Below, one piece after another: positions 34,005 through 46,639 of a stretch of 64,000 nt of DNA. The translations under genes and the position numbers were made by a program. The notes under the pieces were generated by a model. That model was not told where the DNA came from, made no database searches, and saw only the letters and a program-made list of their open reading frames with translations. Positions within the stretch are counted from its first letter, which is position 1, and every line of letters begins with the position of its first letter. Source of the stretch: Corydoras sp. C115 (lineage: Eukaryota; Chordata; Actinopteri; Siluriformes; Callichthyidae); the NCBI GenBank assembly GCA_019802505.1, contig JAFMOC010000011.1, forward strand, positions 6,147,501-6,211,500, given 5' to 3'.

Positions 34005-37000
34005 ATGGCGGAGGAGAGAACTCTCAGCAGAAACGATGCTGTGTCGCGGCTCGACCTCAGACACGCCTGTCACGTTCTGCTGTACGCTGACACAAACAAG
34101 AGACTCTTCAACAAAATCCCCATTAAACACGTCGTTCTGGTGAGAAAGAAACACAAACAGCAACAAAAACAACAAAAACAACATCACCTGCTCATACAGA
34201 GAGAGAGAGCGATACGCAGCAGCATTATAAAAAAAAACATTCAGATGAATTAATGCAGGGGTTTGGGATTTTATCACCACACTCTATATGGGGCAATTTG
34301 GAGAATTTAATTGACTTGATCCATGTTTTTGGACTGTGGGAGGAAACCGGAGAACCCGGAGGAAACCCACGCGGACATGGGGAGAACATGGAAACTCCAC
34401 CCAGATTGGGATTCGAACCAGGAATCACTAAGCCACTGTGCCACCCCAAATTCCATCCATCCATCCATTATCTTCCGCTTTATTCTCTATTAGGGTCTCT
34501 ATCGCATCGCATCCCCCATCCTGGGGAGAACATCTCAGGCGCTGGGCAGATAGACCCAGGACAGGATGCCAATCTATCGCTGGGCACACACTCACTCACA
34601 CAGACACACTCTATATGGGGCAATTTTTTTTTATTTAATTGACTTGATCCAGGGCGGCACGGTGGCTTAGTGTTTAGCACGTTCGCCTCTCAGCGCTAGG
34701 GATTCCCGGTTCGAATCCCCATCTGGGTGGAGTTTCCATGTTCTCCCCGTGTCCGCGTGGGTTTCCTCCGGGTTCTCCAGTTTCCTCCCACAGTCCAAAA
34801 ACATGGATCAAGTCAATTGAATTCTCAAAATTGCCCCACATATAGAGTGTGTCTGTGTGAGTGAGTGTGTGCCCAGCGATGGATTGGCGCCCTGTCCTGG
34901 GTCTTTCTGCCCAGCGCCTGAGACGTTCTCCCCTGGATGGGCATGGGGAACCCCACCGCGACCCTAATAGAGGATAAAGCGGGAGATAATGAATGAATGA
35001 ATGAATGACTTGATCCATGTTTTTGGACTGTGGGAGGAAACCGGAGAACCCGGAGGAAACCCATGTGGACACGGGGGGAACATGGAAACTCCACCCAGAT
35101 TGGGATTCGAATCGGGAATACCTAGTGCTGAGAGGAGAACGTGCTAACCACTAAGCCACCGTGCCGCCCTGAATTATATTAATATAAATATTTAATGTTT
35201 CATCCAAAGTCATAGTCATCTTTATTTTCAGACTTGCAATATGTACAGGACATTCATTCATTATCTCCCGCTTTATCCTCTATTAGGGTCGCGGTGGGGT
35301 TCCCCATGCCCATCCAGGGGAGAACGTCTCGGGCGCTGGGCAGATACACCCAGATCAGGGCGCCAATCCATCGCTGGGCACACACTCACTCACACAGACA
35401 CACTCTATATGGGGCATATTTTATTTATGGGGAATTTTGAGAATTCAATTGACTTGATCCATGTTTTTGGACTGTGGGAGGAAACCGGAGAACCCGGAGG
35501 AAACCCACGCAGACACGGGGAGAGCATGTGCTAACCACTAAGCCGTACTGCTGTACAGGACATGTACAATATTGAATTACATTTTTCTTAGACGCACAGT
35601 GCAGTGGTAAACATTAGACAATAACATTAAATTAACATTAAATACACCATAAGCTCAAGAAAGAGGTTTACTAGTAACCTGAGTGGAATTAAAGTGACAT
35701 GTGCAGAGGGATGAGATCAGTGATTATGGCTAGTGCAAATAAAAACAGTGCAAATGGAATGAGCACATAGATTTATAGATGCCGAGTTTGGTACTAAGTT
35801 TGTTATGTGTGTTATGTTAATTAAATGATTCAGAGTTGTGTGTTGATTGATTATGAGAGGGAGGAGAGGCAGAGAGAGAGAGTGTTAAGCATCCTCACTG
35901 CCTGATGAACAAAGCTGACCCTCAGTCTGCTGGTTCCAGCTGCTGTATGGCAGCAAGCTGAAGAAGCTGTGTAGTGGGTTTGTGGGATCACCAGCCGTGC
36001 AGAGGGCTTTACGAGTGATGTGGGTGCAAACCTCTGTTCCAGACCATAAACCCTTCCAACCCTGCCAAACATTTATAAGTGGTGGCTCTTTTAGGGCCAA
36101 GTGGCAAAGTGGCTTTTAAAATGTTATTCACCTGAAAAGTAAAAACTTTCACTCTCAGCAGTTCACTCTTACCGGACTTCAACATTAGCCATTAACTTCA
36201 CAAACTTTTATTGTATGCATCTCACTGAACATGGGTTGTCATGCAAAATGTATAAATGGAAACTACATTCATTGTCTAATCATAACAACGATGCATCATT
36301 TATTAGTTCCGTGTTTGCCTGCGTTGTGAAAAGGTCATACTGTATCATTGTTCTGATCTAATTGATCAGGTGTAGGCTCAACTTCACACCTAATACTGAA
36401 TTAATAATTTACTGTTCTAATTAATTGGAGGCGGCACGGTGGCTTAGTGGTTAGCACGTTCTCCTCTCAGCGCTAGGGATTCCCAGTTCCAATCCCAAGG
36501 GTTTCCTCCGGGTTCTCCGTTTTCCTCCTACAGTCCAAAAACATGGATCAGGTCAATTGAATTCTCAAAATTGCCCCATATAGAGTGTGTCTGTGTGAGT
36601 GAGTGTGTGCCCAGCGATGGATTGGCGCCCTGTCCTGGGTCTATCTGCCCAGCGTCCGAGACGTTCTCCCCTGTTTGGGCATGGGGAACCCCACCACGAC
36701 CCTAATAGAGGATAAAGTGGGAGATAATGAATGAATGAATAATTAATTGGTTTATCACTGATGACATTTTTCTTATATGAGTGTTGGGGTGTGTTTTAGC
36801 TTGAAAGTGCCAACAGTTGATGGTCTTAAACTGAGAAAGATTGGTTGCTAAGGGGTTTAAAAATCTATATCTAATATCTAATAATATCATAATATCTAAT
36901 AGAAATGATAACGTTCATATCCACTGGATTTCCATGGCTTTGGGCACTTAATTTTGGACTATATGGTGGATGAGGATTAGAGAAGATAAAATCTTAATCA

Positions 37001-40000
37001 TAAAACTGTAGATTCTTAACCACTTGGTAAAAAAAATAATGCTGCCGAGCTCTCCTGTCTTTCTGATGAGGAATCGCTCTTCACACAAACCTGAAAGCAA
37101 TAGCAATCTATTTCTGAAACATGGACAAGGCTATTACTATCTGTTCTATTTATATAGCATCCAAATCCATGCTAATATTAAAGACCTGGTTCGACATGCT
37201 ACCACACAAATAACTAAAGAATGATGACAGACGGTTTCATAAATAATAATGACCTTTGCTTACTTAATACCCCATGAAATACTTGTATCCAGTCTTGTCA
37301 TTGGACTTACTTAACTATAGATTTAACTACATGTAAACCAGCACTATTTCTAGATTTTATATGCTTGTTTTGGGAACACCTCTTTATTAGTGACCATCTT
37401 TCCAACACAAACATCTGCAGCCATGTCTTATATGAATCCTGTATTAGTTAAAACTGATAATGCTAAAGCCAACTGGCCCCTATTTGTTCATTTGTAAATG
37501 GAGAAATAACAACAAACACATTTAAATTTAAAAATAGAGGCACCGCTTGAAAAACCCCCTTAAACCATAAGCTGATGATCAAAGCTTTTACACAAGGTAT
37601 TTCCAAATATATAATTTAACTGAAATTCTAAATCCCAACACTGCAACCATCTAATTATCGAACCTAATTAAGGAATTAAAGGCAGGAACACCAAAACGAC
37701 AGTTATCCATTACATGAATCAGCTGGGTGTTTCTTCTTATTAATAAAAATTAAGTTACAAATTAAATTGCTGAAGTATCTGAGTGTAAAATAATAAAATA
37801 TCCTGTCTCAATTTCAGTCTCAGAACACAACAGTAAAGTGAAGTGAACTCAGGTTAAATAACTCGAGTCACAAAATTCTAAATACGCAATAGGGGAAGTC
37901 TCTAAAAATGCAAGTAATCAACTGAACAGTGTGATATTTACTACCAATTTTTAAAGCACTTACCACTGAGTTCTTAAATATTACTACTGGAAATCTTTAA
38001 TCATGTATCTATATTAAAAACTCCCAGCATAAAACATTAACTTTATTCCAATACAAAACAGGGAGGGATAATAATGGTTCTAAGAACTGTAGACCTAGTG
38101 CATACCTACTTTTCAAACTCTTTCTTGCATAATTAATAATTGCATCATATGGCAGCTCAAAACTAATAATATGTTTGCAGAGCTCAGGATGTTTTTTTAA
38201 GTAAATAAGCCCAAAACACCTCATCAGGCTAGAATTCTTAATCAGGAACTTGCTTTGTAAAGCACATGCTGATCATCCTTTTTGATGTTGAGAAGAAAGC
38301 GCAATACAACCAATGAATATTCAGAAAAGAACTTCATTAAAACGGCTTAAGATGATGGATCGCAACCCTCGTAGCTAAATTCCTGTCTGCTAATTCTTTT
38401 AAAGTTCTACAGCATCTTTTCAAACAGAAACATTCAGTGTTCTAACAGGAGCGCATGCATTCTGTTACCCATTTTAACTGCAATAAAAATTAATTGCCGT
38501 TCTGCCAGTCGCCCTCTATAAGTGTATGTAAATGACCTCATTAAACAAATGATTCTCCCGCTGCAGTACACATACCAACACGTTAGTCTTCATCTCTTTT
38601 TTATATGAAACTAAGCAAAGCCACATCAAACCTTTCAGAATACGAATGCAACCACTAAAAAGATTAGGCATCTTAAATTGAGTGAACAAACATACCCAGT
38701 TTTATTCCTCTTGGAAAAGACTCAATTATATTACATGTTAACAAGGTTTCAACAATCTTCTTGTTATGGAAAAATTAATTTTTCAGATGCAGATGCGTTT
38801 TGATGGGTTGCTTGGCTTTCCTGGAGGGTGAGTACTTTAGAACTCATGGTTTTATATACACTGTAAACATTACAATAATATTTGATGAATAATGTATGTG
38901 TATGTTCAAACTCCTTTTGAACAATTATCTGCACCTTGTAAATTTAAGTAAAAAGGAAAATTATTGGAAATTGTCCTAGTGCTAAGAGACAACAATGAAA
39001 CTATTTACATTTATCCTGCGAATCTCTGTTTAAAAAACATTACTTGATCATTTCCTGCGTCTGCGTCTGCGTCCATGGCATGATGGATTCTACGAAATAA
39101 TCAACCCATTCTGTTTCTGCCCATTGTTATCTTTTTCAGTAAGACAATGATTTTAAAGTGTATTCTATTTTTTTACTAAACAAAACTAAAAATAAGAAAA
39201 TCTGTTCTCTAAACTAGAAAACCAGTCAGTAGCTTCAGCTAAAGAGGAAGTAAGACGACCTCAAGATATAAAAATAACAAATATAAGCAAAAAGGTTTAA
39301 AAATTTCTGCTTTCTTTTCTTGTTATCACAGAAGGTTAACTGCCATTTTTGTTGGCACACTGGTTATTAACAAAAATGTAGATCATCTATGTCTTGATGA
39401 GGAATATTATTTCTCATATTTTTTAATGATTATTTAAAATAAATGTTTTCCTTTTCTAATCGGAGGAGTTTTAATTTAATTGAAGCTGAGACGAGGCAAT
39501 AATAATCATTATCTACCGCAAAATCCTATACTAGGGTTTTGTTGGAAAAAACGTTTTGGGCGCTGGGCAGATACACTCAGGACATGTACAGAAACACCAC
39601 TAAAATCTTTCTAGGTTGGTTGAACCATCAAAGGAAAGTTTGGAAGCTGGACTGACCCGAGAACTTCGGGAAGAATTGGGTGTAGCTGTGCCCGTGACAT
39701 CGGACGATTATGTGTGTTCCGAGGTGTCTGAATCCAATACTCAACTCATCCTACACTTCTATATCAAGAAGATACAGGAGGCTGAGCTGGTAGAGATTGA
39801 ACGGGCAGCAGTAACTGATGCCTCAGATCATGGTTTGGAGGTATAGATGCATATTAAATATTGTATTTACTATTCTGTCTGTCTGTCTGTAAGAACACAG
39901 TTAATCTGAGTTCTGTCTAGGTAATGGGCATAGTCCGAGTACCCCTCTACACACTAAGAAGTGGTGGTGGTCTTCCCTTGTTCTTATCTCATTCATTCAT

Positions 40001-40112
40001 TGACAATGCACGAGATCAGCTGCTGATGGCACTGCAAAGATTGGATTTAGTGCCATCTCAGACTCTGAAGAAGGCAATAAACCAGGCGGAGGAGAGAAGG
40101 CGCACATTTTGA
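34005..40112 (+). CDS. nudt16: Nudix hydrolase, U8 snoRNA-decapping enzyme family (NUDT16-like), complete
   Basis: Exons: 34005-34139, 38787-38827, 39615-39840, 39921-40112 (stop TGA), 197 residues, with all phases consistent. The start ATGG at 34005 is the first methionine before the conserved RHACHVLLYA. Family landmarks: IPIKHVVLMQMRFDGLLGFP around residues 39-58, the Nudix helix RELREELG near 75-82, HFYIKK, DHGLEV and RVPLYTL. NUDT16 proteins remove the cap of U8 snoRNA and hydrolyse inosine diphosphates in the nucleus; this is family knowledge. Because the catalytic REL-EE-G residues are intact, the product is more like the enzyme NUDT16 than its paralogue NUDT16L1/TIRR, whose box is degenerate. 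Intron 1 is 4.6 kb and packed with SINEs and a LINE relic. The last donor (GAG/GTATAG) is weak but gives the expected protein. Confidence 0.92.
34277..34446 (-). mobile_element. V-SINE fragment (head half)
   Basis: Covers the part from CACTCTATATGGGG to a damaged head. The 3' tail half is missing and the box B to head segment has a short deletion. Confidence 0.86.
34453..35170 (-). mobile_element. V-SINE copy split by a younger V-SINE
   Basis: Its tail half is 34453-34651 and its head half 35018-35170. The two halves join cleanly when the internal + strand SINE and one copy of TGACTTGATCCA are removed. Confidence 0.93.
34652..35005 (+). mobile_element. V-SINE copy nested inside another V-SINE
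   Basis: Full-length near-consensus element. The flanking duplication TGACTTGATCCA (34640-34651 and 35006-35017) is itself V-SINE sequence from the older, opposite-strand host copy. Confidence 0.95.
35195..36080 (-). mobile_element. LINE relic (3' part of ORF2 plus tail), interrupted by a V-SINE
   Basis: On the - strand, 36072-35851 stays open and ends in SRLRVSFVHQAVRMLNTL. That resembles the C-terminal end of L2/CR1-type fish LINE ORF2 proteins. The sequence then runs to an AATAAAGATGACTATGACT-type tail near 35200. It is split by a V-SINE at 35254-35551. The reverse transcriptase core is absent, so the copy is dead. Confidence 0.55.
35254..35551 (-). mobile_element. V-SINE copy inserted in a LINE relic
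   Basis: Flanked by TGTACAGGACAT at 35242-35253 and 35552-35563. It carries an internal deletion removing box B and a small insertion around 35418-35438. Confidence 0.92.
36429..36739 (+). mobile_element. V-SINE copy with internal deletion
   Basis: Flanked by TAATTAATTGG at 36418-36428 and 36740-36750. About 40 bases between box B and the GGGTTTCCTCC block are missing. Confidence 0.93.
36751..38780. other. nudt16 intron 1 remainder, nothing recognised
   Basis: AT-rich intron sequence with only short chance open frames on both strands. No repeat family or RNA gene recognised. Confidence 0.5.
39505..39585 (-). mobile_element. V-SINE fragment in nudt16 intron 2
   Basis: Only the tail-proximal part is left, from ATTATCTACCGC to GGGCGCTGGGCAGATACAC, just before exon 39615. 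Confidence 0.75.
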
Positions 40113-40216
40113 GCTGACTGTTGTTAACAGTAGCTCTATTGTGAGCTGGAAACTGTGAGCATAGTGGCATTTACTATGGACAGACTCTTCTGCAGGTTTT
40201 CCTTTTTCATCATTAC

Positions 40217-40222
40217 ATTAAA
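40217..40222 (+). terminator. nudt16: candidate polyadenylation signal of nudt16
   Basis: ATTAAA lies 105 bases after the stop, followed by a GT-rich stretch (TGTGTTTTGAG, CTTGTGTGG) that could be the downstream element. Confidence 0.45.
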
Positions 40223-40829
40223 TGTGTTTTGAGTGTTTAAAGCCTTGTGTGGTTTAATGATCAGTATATGAACACAGAATTTATTTTCTTAAGTTTTGAG
40301 GAACTTTTGGAGTTATAGTTTTGAAGTAAAATTTTGAATTTGCATGTACAGTTTGTTTTAGAGGCTATACATTTATAAATATTCAACTAATTTTTTAGCT
40401 TAAACATCACCAGAATTTACTTAAGACTAGTAAGGACTTTAAAAATCTAATATACTTCGCATTACCAAATGCAACTGAAACAAGTGCTGTGTCCGTATCA
40501 TTTTATATACAATTTATGAGTTAAAAATGATAAACTACTTCTTTATTTGGATTTTGTTTGTTGTGCTTATGTTTTGTATTCAATGTTACCATACAGTATT
40601 TTAAGATAATAAGATATGCAGGAAATTCACAATATATTAAATTATATAAAATTATATATGAAATTGACAGTATACACGTACCTCTAAATCAGGCACTGCT
40701 AAAAATGTTCCAAATTGTGAAAATGGTTTTAAAATGCAAACACTCACATAATTTATCATAATTTTTGTTTGGAGGATAAATAGTAATATTATTGATTTGA
40801 ACATTATGTAATCTATATAATATTTTTGT

Positions 40830-41030
40830 TTTACATCGGTTAGCATTCCCAGGCCACTAAGCCTAAGCCTTGATCATCACAAGGTTTCTTTTTTGAAAAA
40901 CAAACAAACTCCAAGGAGTTTTTTTCTTTGCCACTGTCGGGTTTGGGTTCAGGCTTTTAAAATTAAAAAACTGCTTTGAGCCAATGCACTATTGTAAACA
41001 GTGTTGTATAAATTAAACTAGAACTTAAAC
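40830..41030 (+). mobile_element. fish interspersed repeat relic
   Basis: Contains AAGGTTTCTT, GAGTTTTTTTCTTTGCCACT, CTGCTTTGAG and a GTTGTATAAATTAAA ending. These are blocks I know from a very common fish repeat (GCCACTGTCG, then CTGCTTTGAGACAATG). The family name is uncertain. Confidence 0.55.
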
Positions 41031-42250
41031 TGGAAAGTTTTTTTGTCACTGTTTTATAATTAGTCATGAAAAATTGCAAAATCTTATTTTCAGTAGCTGT
41101 TAATCTGATAAATGCTTATGAACAACATCGTAAAATTAAATAAAGGAAGTGAACTAGGAAGTAGGAGGAGCTTTATTTTGCTCATGGTTTCACAACATCA
41201 TTTAAACTTTGAATAATATATATATATATATTGTGTGTATATATATTGTGTGTTTGTTTTATTTTATTTACAGTACTTTATATGCGGTGACATTTGTAAA
41301 TCAAGTTTATGGTTATGGTTTGGATAAAATCTGAAATTTGACCTAAAAAAAACCTTGAACATTATTAAAAGGTTTTTGGGGATTTTAATATTTGAACACA
41401 AACACTTTACACATTAAAACAGGTTTTACTGTTTCGGGTATCTGAAGACAAAAATTCTAACATAGTTACTGACATCCAGGTTTGTCCCTAATGCACCTGT
41501 AAATGTAGAGACTAATGAGTAAGATTAACATTTTAAATACAATTAAATAAAAAAATACTGGCCTGAACCTATGTTCTTTCAATGTTGACAAACCATTAAT
41601 TTTTGAAGAATACACAATGTTGAAGGGTTCATTAACTACAATACATGCACTTTATTCTACAATGAATAAAAAAACAGCTGTACTAAAAAATAGAAGTAAA
41701 CAATTTGGATTTTTTAGTGTTTTGAACGAGGTTTAATTACCATTGTTTCAACCCTGTTTTGTGGAGCTGGGCAAATGATTTTCTTAAGGGGGACACCTGA
41801 GAAACGAACTATTATGTCAGGCCAACATGCTGACCATATTTGAAATTAAAAGTGATGATTTATTGTGTGCTTTAAAGCTACCCAATTGGTATGTATGTAT
41901 TTACACAAATGTAAGTAAGAGTTCTAATTTTCTATTACCCTCGTGCAGGCCACACAGGATGAGCCAAAGTGCTGAATGTGGCCCTCGGGCCGAATATGGT
42001 CCAGGTCCACAGTATTGAACAGAAAGATGTTTTCTACTTTGGCCTGTAAATGTTACATCGAAAATGTAAGTAAAACCAACTAATCATCATCATTGTTGGC
42101 CATTGTTATCCAGTGATGTCAAATAATGTATTTTAATAAAAATGCTACAGTTTAGCCACAAGGTTTACACCTTCAACAAAATGACTTTAAGAAAAATTTA
42201 AATAGTTTTTTGATGATAAAAACCAAGAAATTATTTATTTTGTCAAAAAT
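41031..42250. other. intergenic stretch without recognised gene
   Basis: AT-rich sequence with a short (TA)n run near 41218-41250. Nothing else could be supported. Confidence 0.5.
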
Positions 42251-42254
42251 TCAA

Positions 42255-42305
42255 TTGCCGCGACCCTAATATAGGATAAAGCGGAAGATAATGAATGAAT
42301 GAATA
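42255..42305 (+). mobile_element. V-SINE tail fragment
   Basis: Only the last 50 bases of the element (CCGCGACCCTAATA to GAATGAATGAATA). Confidence 0.8.
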
Positions 42306-42396
42306 GTTTTCATCAAATTCCCAAATGTTTTTTCTACTGAGGTATCCTAAAAGTGGTTCTCCACCATGAACACACGATTTAATTCCTTTGGTTTTA

Positions 42397-42588
42397 TCCA
42401 TCCATCCATCGCAGGGGGGTTCCCCATGCCCATCCAGGGGAGAATGTTTCGGGTGCTGGGCAGATACACCCAGGACAGGGTGAAAACCCACGGGGAGAAC
42501 ATGGAAACTCCACCCAGATTGGGATTCGAACCGGGAATCTTTAGCGCTGAGAGACGAATGTGCTAACCACTAAGCCACTGTGCCGCCC
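42397..42588 (-). mobile_element. V-SINE copy with large internal deletion
   Basis: The GGAT tail, a central piece and the head are present, but about 150 bases between GGACAGGGTG and the ACGGGGAGAACATGG block are lost. Confidence 0.88.
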
Positions 42589-42703
42589 CCTTTGGTTGTC
42601 AGTTTTAATTAAATAATTGTATTATGTGTTGGGGAAGTTTGAAACAAATAAAGCATTAGTTACAATCACAGCAGATGATTTATAACTTGCAGTATGCAGT
42701 GTC

Positions 42704-43045
42704 AGGTGGCTTAGTGGTTAGCACGTTCGCCTCTCAGCACTAGGGATTCCCGGTTCGAATCCCCATCTGGGTGGAGTTTCCATGTTCTCCCCGTGTCTGC
42801 GTGGGTTTCCTCCGGGTTCTCTGGTTTCCTCCCACAGTCCAAAAACATGGATCAAGTCAATTGAATTCTCAAAATTGTCCCATATAGAGTGTGTCTGTGT
42901 GAGTGAGTGTGTGCCCAGTGATGGATTGGCGCCCTGTCCTGGGTCTATCTGCCCAGCGCTCGAGATTTTCTCCCCTGGATGGGCATGGGGAACCCCACCG
43001 CGACCCTAATAGAGGATAAAGCGGGAGATAATGAATGAATGAATG
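42704..43045 (+). mobile_element. V-SINE copy, slightly head-truncated, with 13-base target duplication
   Basis: Starts at GGTGGCTTAGTGG and is flanked by AGTATGCAGTGTC at 42691-42703 and 43046-43058. Confidence 0.95.
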
Positions 43046-43758
43046 AGTATGCAGTGTCCTGTTAAGTGATCAGAACAAGTCTTAAATTGCATTGTGCCTG
43101 TAATTTGATTTGATAAATTCTGTATGCCTTGTATCTGTCATTTCTTTGTGATGCTTGGTGACATCTCTGTGTTTTAAATTTGTGTAAGAAAATTTGATTT
43201 GAACGGTGTAGTGGCTTGGGGAACAACTCCCCAGTTTTGAATGTCCAGTTTTGTAACATTTAAACATTGATTAATAGTATATTTCAATTAATATTTGAGC
43301 TTATGAAAATGAGGACGAAACAAGTTTTCAGTTCTGATATGACTTATCTCATCCTTACTTCCTGCCCTATCACTTTGTGCACCTTCATGTCCCTAGACTG
43401 CATAGAAATCTTAAAACCAAAGTTTCCTACTGCTTGTGTGGTGAGCAATTTCTTTCCCCCAAGTTTAAAATACTACCATTTATGGATGGATAACGATGCT
43501 TCCTGGGTAGCACCACCCTTCCTTCTACGTATAGTCTGATTGACAAGAAGTTTAGCGCTCATCAGTGCATATATGTGTCTTCTAAATTAAGTCCCCTAGA
43601 GTATTGAGAGTGATCATAGGGCGTGGTCAATGCAGATGTGGGAGAAGTACCACTGACGGTGTTGGCATGACGCCGTGTTTGTGTTCGTGTGTGTTCACAA
43701 GCTACCTGCTGCTGTGAGACACTGCTGTGCATGTCACATTTAATCTTTTCCTCCCCTG

Positions 43759-43759
<1 letters not shown>

Positions 43760-43790
<31 letters not shown>

Positions 43791-43800
43791 ACACACATAT
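43760..43800. repeat. poly-C plus (AC)n microsatellite
   Basis: About seventeen C residues followed by eleven AC units. Confidence 0.93.
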
Positions 43801-44290
43801 AAACACTTCAGTAGGTGTGCTAACCATAAAGTTGTGTTTGCAAATCACAGATCCTGACAACTTGTCATTGAGTTGAATTTTGTTTGTGTACTTACGACAT
43901 GAATGGATGCAAATGGTACGTTTCAGATTAAACGCTGGGTGCATTTCTGTTTTCGAAGTCTTGTCACCACATCCTGAACCTCAAAGACAGAGAAACAAGC
44001 CAAGAGAGGAAGGAAGCTGGGGGTGGAGAGGTTGTCTTACTTTTTGACACCTCTTACGCTACAGTCTGTGGTGAACGTATAACTTGTTAGTACTCTTTTA
44101 CCCAGTAAACCTCAAAATCATTCTAATCAAACACATTCAACTTTTACCTGACCTTACACTTCTTGATTAGGATTTGTAGTATTTTAGTCAAGAAAAATCA
44201 ATTACTCAATAAGTTTGATTAACATTATCAAGAACACAAGAGAAAAACGATTAACATACTTATTTTGTGTGTGTTTATGTATGTATATAT

Positions 44291-44644
44291 CCATCCATCC
44301 ATTCATCCATTATCTTCCGCTTTATCCTATATTAGGGTCGCGGGGGGGTTCCCCATGCCCATCCAGGGGAGAATGTTTCGGGCACTGGGCAGATACACCC
44401 AGGACAGGGCGCCAATCTATCGCTGGGCACACACTCACTCACACAGACACACACTCTATAAGGGGCAATTTGGAGAACTGAATTGACTTGATCCATGTTT
44501 TTGGACTGTGGGAGGAAACCGGAGAACCCGTAGGAAACCCATGCGGACACGGGGAGAACATGGAAACTCCACCAGATGGGGATTCGAACCGGGAATCCCT
44601 AGCGATTAGAGGCGAACGTGCTAACGACTTAGCAACCGTGCTGC
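44291..44644 (-). mobile_element. V-SINE copy, full length
   Basis: Full element on the - strand ending in a mutated head (CTTAGCAACCGTGCTGCCC). Box A is damaged. Confidence 0.92.
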
Positions 44645-44660
44645 CCTGTATGTGTATGTG

Positions 44661-44663
<3 letters not shown>

Positions 44664-44721
<58 letters not shown>
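44664..44721. repeat. (AT)n microsatellite between two V-SINE pieces
   Basis: About 28 AT units between the head of one V-SINE and a truncated second copy on the opposite strand. Confidence 0.95.
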
Positions 44722-44722
<1 letters not shown>

Positions 44723-44724
<2 letters not shown>

Positions 44725-44995
44725 AATTCTCCAAATTGCCCCATATAGAGTGTGTCTGTATGAGTGAGCGTGTGCCCAGTGCTAGATTGGCGCCCTGGGT
44801 GTATCTGCCCAGCGCCCGAGATGTTCTCCCCTTGATGGGTATGGGAACCCCCCCGCGAACCTGAAATAGGTTAAAACGGAAGATAATGAATGAATGAATG
44901 AATGGATACTCTAAATTACCCCATATTGTGTGTGTCTGTCTATCCTGTTCTCCCAAGCGCCCGAAAGCGCTCCAATACATTCTCCCATGGATGCA
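44723..44995 (+). mobile_element. V-SINE 3' half plus a further degraded piece
   Basis: 44723-44908 matches the 3' half from GAATTCTCCAAATTGCCCC to the GAAT tail. 44909-44995 is a more diverged repeat of the same part (TCTAAATTACCCCATAT, then AGCGCCCGAAAG). Confidence 0.82.
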
Positions 44996-46630
44996 CATAA
45001 TATAAGTATAGGCTTTAATATAGGTAAACAAGCCCATCCACATCACTGAGACCTGTTTAAGACTTATTCTTGGTTAGACATATGATACTTTGACCATTTA
45101 AATCTAGTCATATATTTTGGGGAAACCAATGTACCAAGTGAAAACCTCTGCTGACACAAGCAGAACTTAACAAGTCACTGAGGATACACTGAAACTCTCT
45201 GCTGTAGCAGTGAACCACCCTCCCTTCCTAAGTGCTTTCTAAACTAAAAATGTTACAAGTCTCCAACATAATACAGAATTTAATTGCTTTAAATTTATTA
45301 TCAGTCAATAAGATAAATGCACTTTAAATGGTCCTTTTTCACAATATTGGATTTTATAGTCTTTAGGGAAACAAAATATATTTAGTCACTTATTAAATAA
45401 AAAATGTTTTATATTCAACCTTTAACCAGGCAACTCATTATGAGCTACCTTTAAAAATGACAGCCAAATAAATAGTAATTAGCCACCTGAGGGAAAGGTG
45501 AAAGAAACTGGCAATATAAGGTGTGTATGAAAGTGGTTTTTCATACATTTTACAACTCATAGACTGTATACCCTAAAGGCTTGAGTATAACTTAAAAACC
45601 TGGAACTTGCAAGCAAAGCTACAGAGTCTGCCAAAAAACAAGGAATCTCAAATATAGGAGTATAATGATGAATAAGATGTTTCTAATTTTTAAATGTTGT
45701 GTTCTTCCTAAATTAAGTAGTGTAGCACAAATTTGTACGTGTCCATTATTGCCTAAATAAATTTGACACAATATGTGACGTAAATCGTTTCAAAAAACCA
45801 TATGCCGCTAACTGGAACACTCTTGGACCCCTTTTTCTAATGGGAGAGTAATGCATTTACCAATGTGCTTTGGTCATATGATCTTAAGTCTTCCCTCCCC
45901 CACTGCTGCTTTCAAGTTAAGTGTTCATGCACCTTCTTGGTGTTCTGTATGCTTTATAGCTGTGATCTCTCAATCACCCCTGTCCTACATGTTTTATGCT
46001 CTCATATGCTTTGGCTGCTCTTAATAAAAAGAGAAGTATTGGACCTTCTACAGCAGGACAAATGCTAAAGCACGCAGGGCTCAGGATCATCAGTCTAAAA
46101 ACAAGCCAGTTTTCTGTGCATTGTTCTCTTTGCAAATAAGCTGATCCTTCATTGCACCGAGAAAGCGTTGCTCATGCGATTGTCACCCTACTGATGTACA
46201 GATCTTACCAAATACAAGTAAGTGATGATAGCAATAGGACGGTTACCATCAGATATGCAATGCAACTGTGGTCTGGTGAGGTTCAGCGGTGTTATGTGTT
46301 TGTGTTGACAACAGGTACTGGCTTTAGGTTGATGCTAATTTAGGTTCGTTTGCAAAAGCATCAGGCAAAGCCCTTTATTGTGTTCATTCCATTGATTTAT
46401 TTCCTTTTCTGCACGGCCAGCCTCTCTCATTGTTGATTTACCCACGTCTGGAAGCCCTTCGCGTCCACATAAGTCATGGCTGTAAATAAGCCCCGTGTGT
46501 CTTGTGTGAGCAGCTAGTCACAGAGCACAATGCAAGGTCATGTGAGAAGCATGAGTGTAGAGAGTGAGGGAGAGAGAAGCAAGCAGGGATGGGAGATGGA
46601 AGGCAGCAGCGAAAGCTAAGAGAACAAGAC
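44996..46630. other. intergenic stretch without recognised gene
   Basis: No conserved open frame or repeat identified. Confidence 0.5.
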
Positions 46631-46639
46631 AGCATATTC

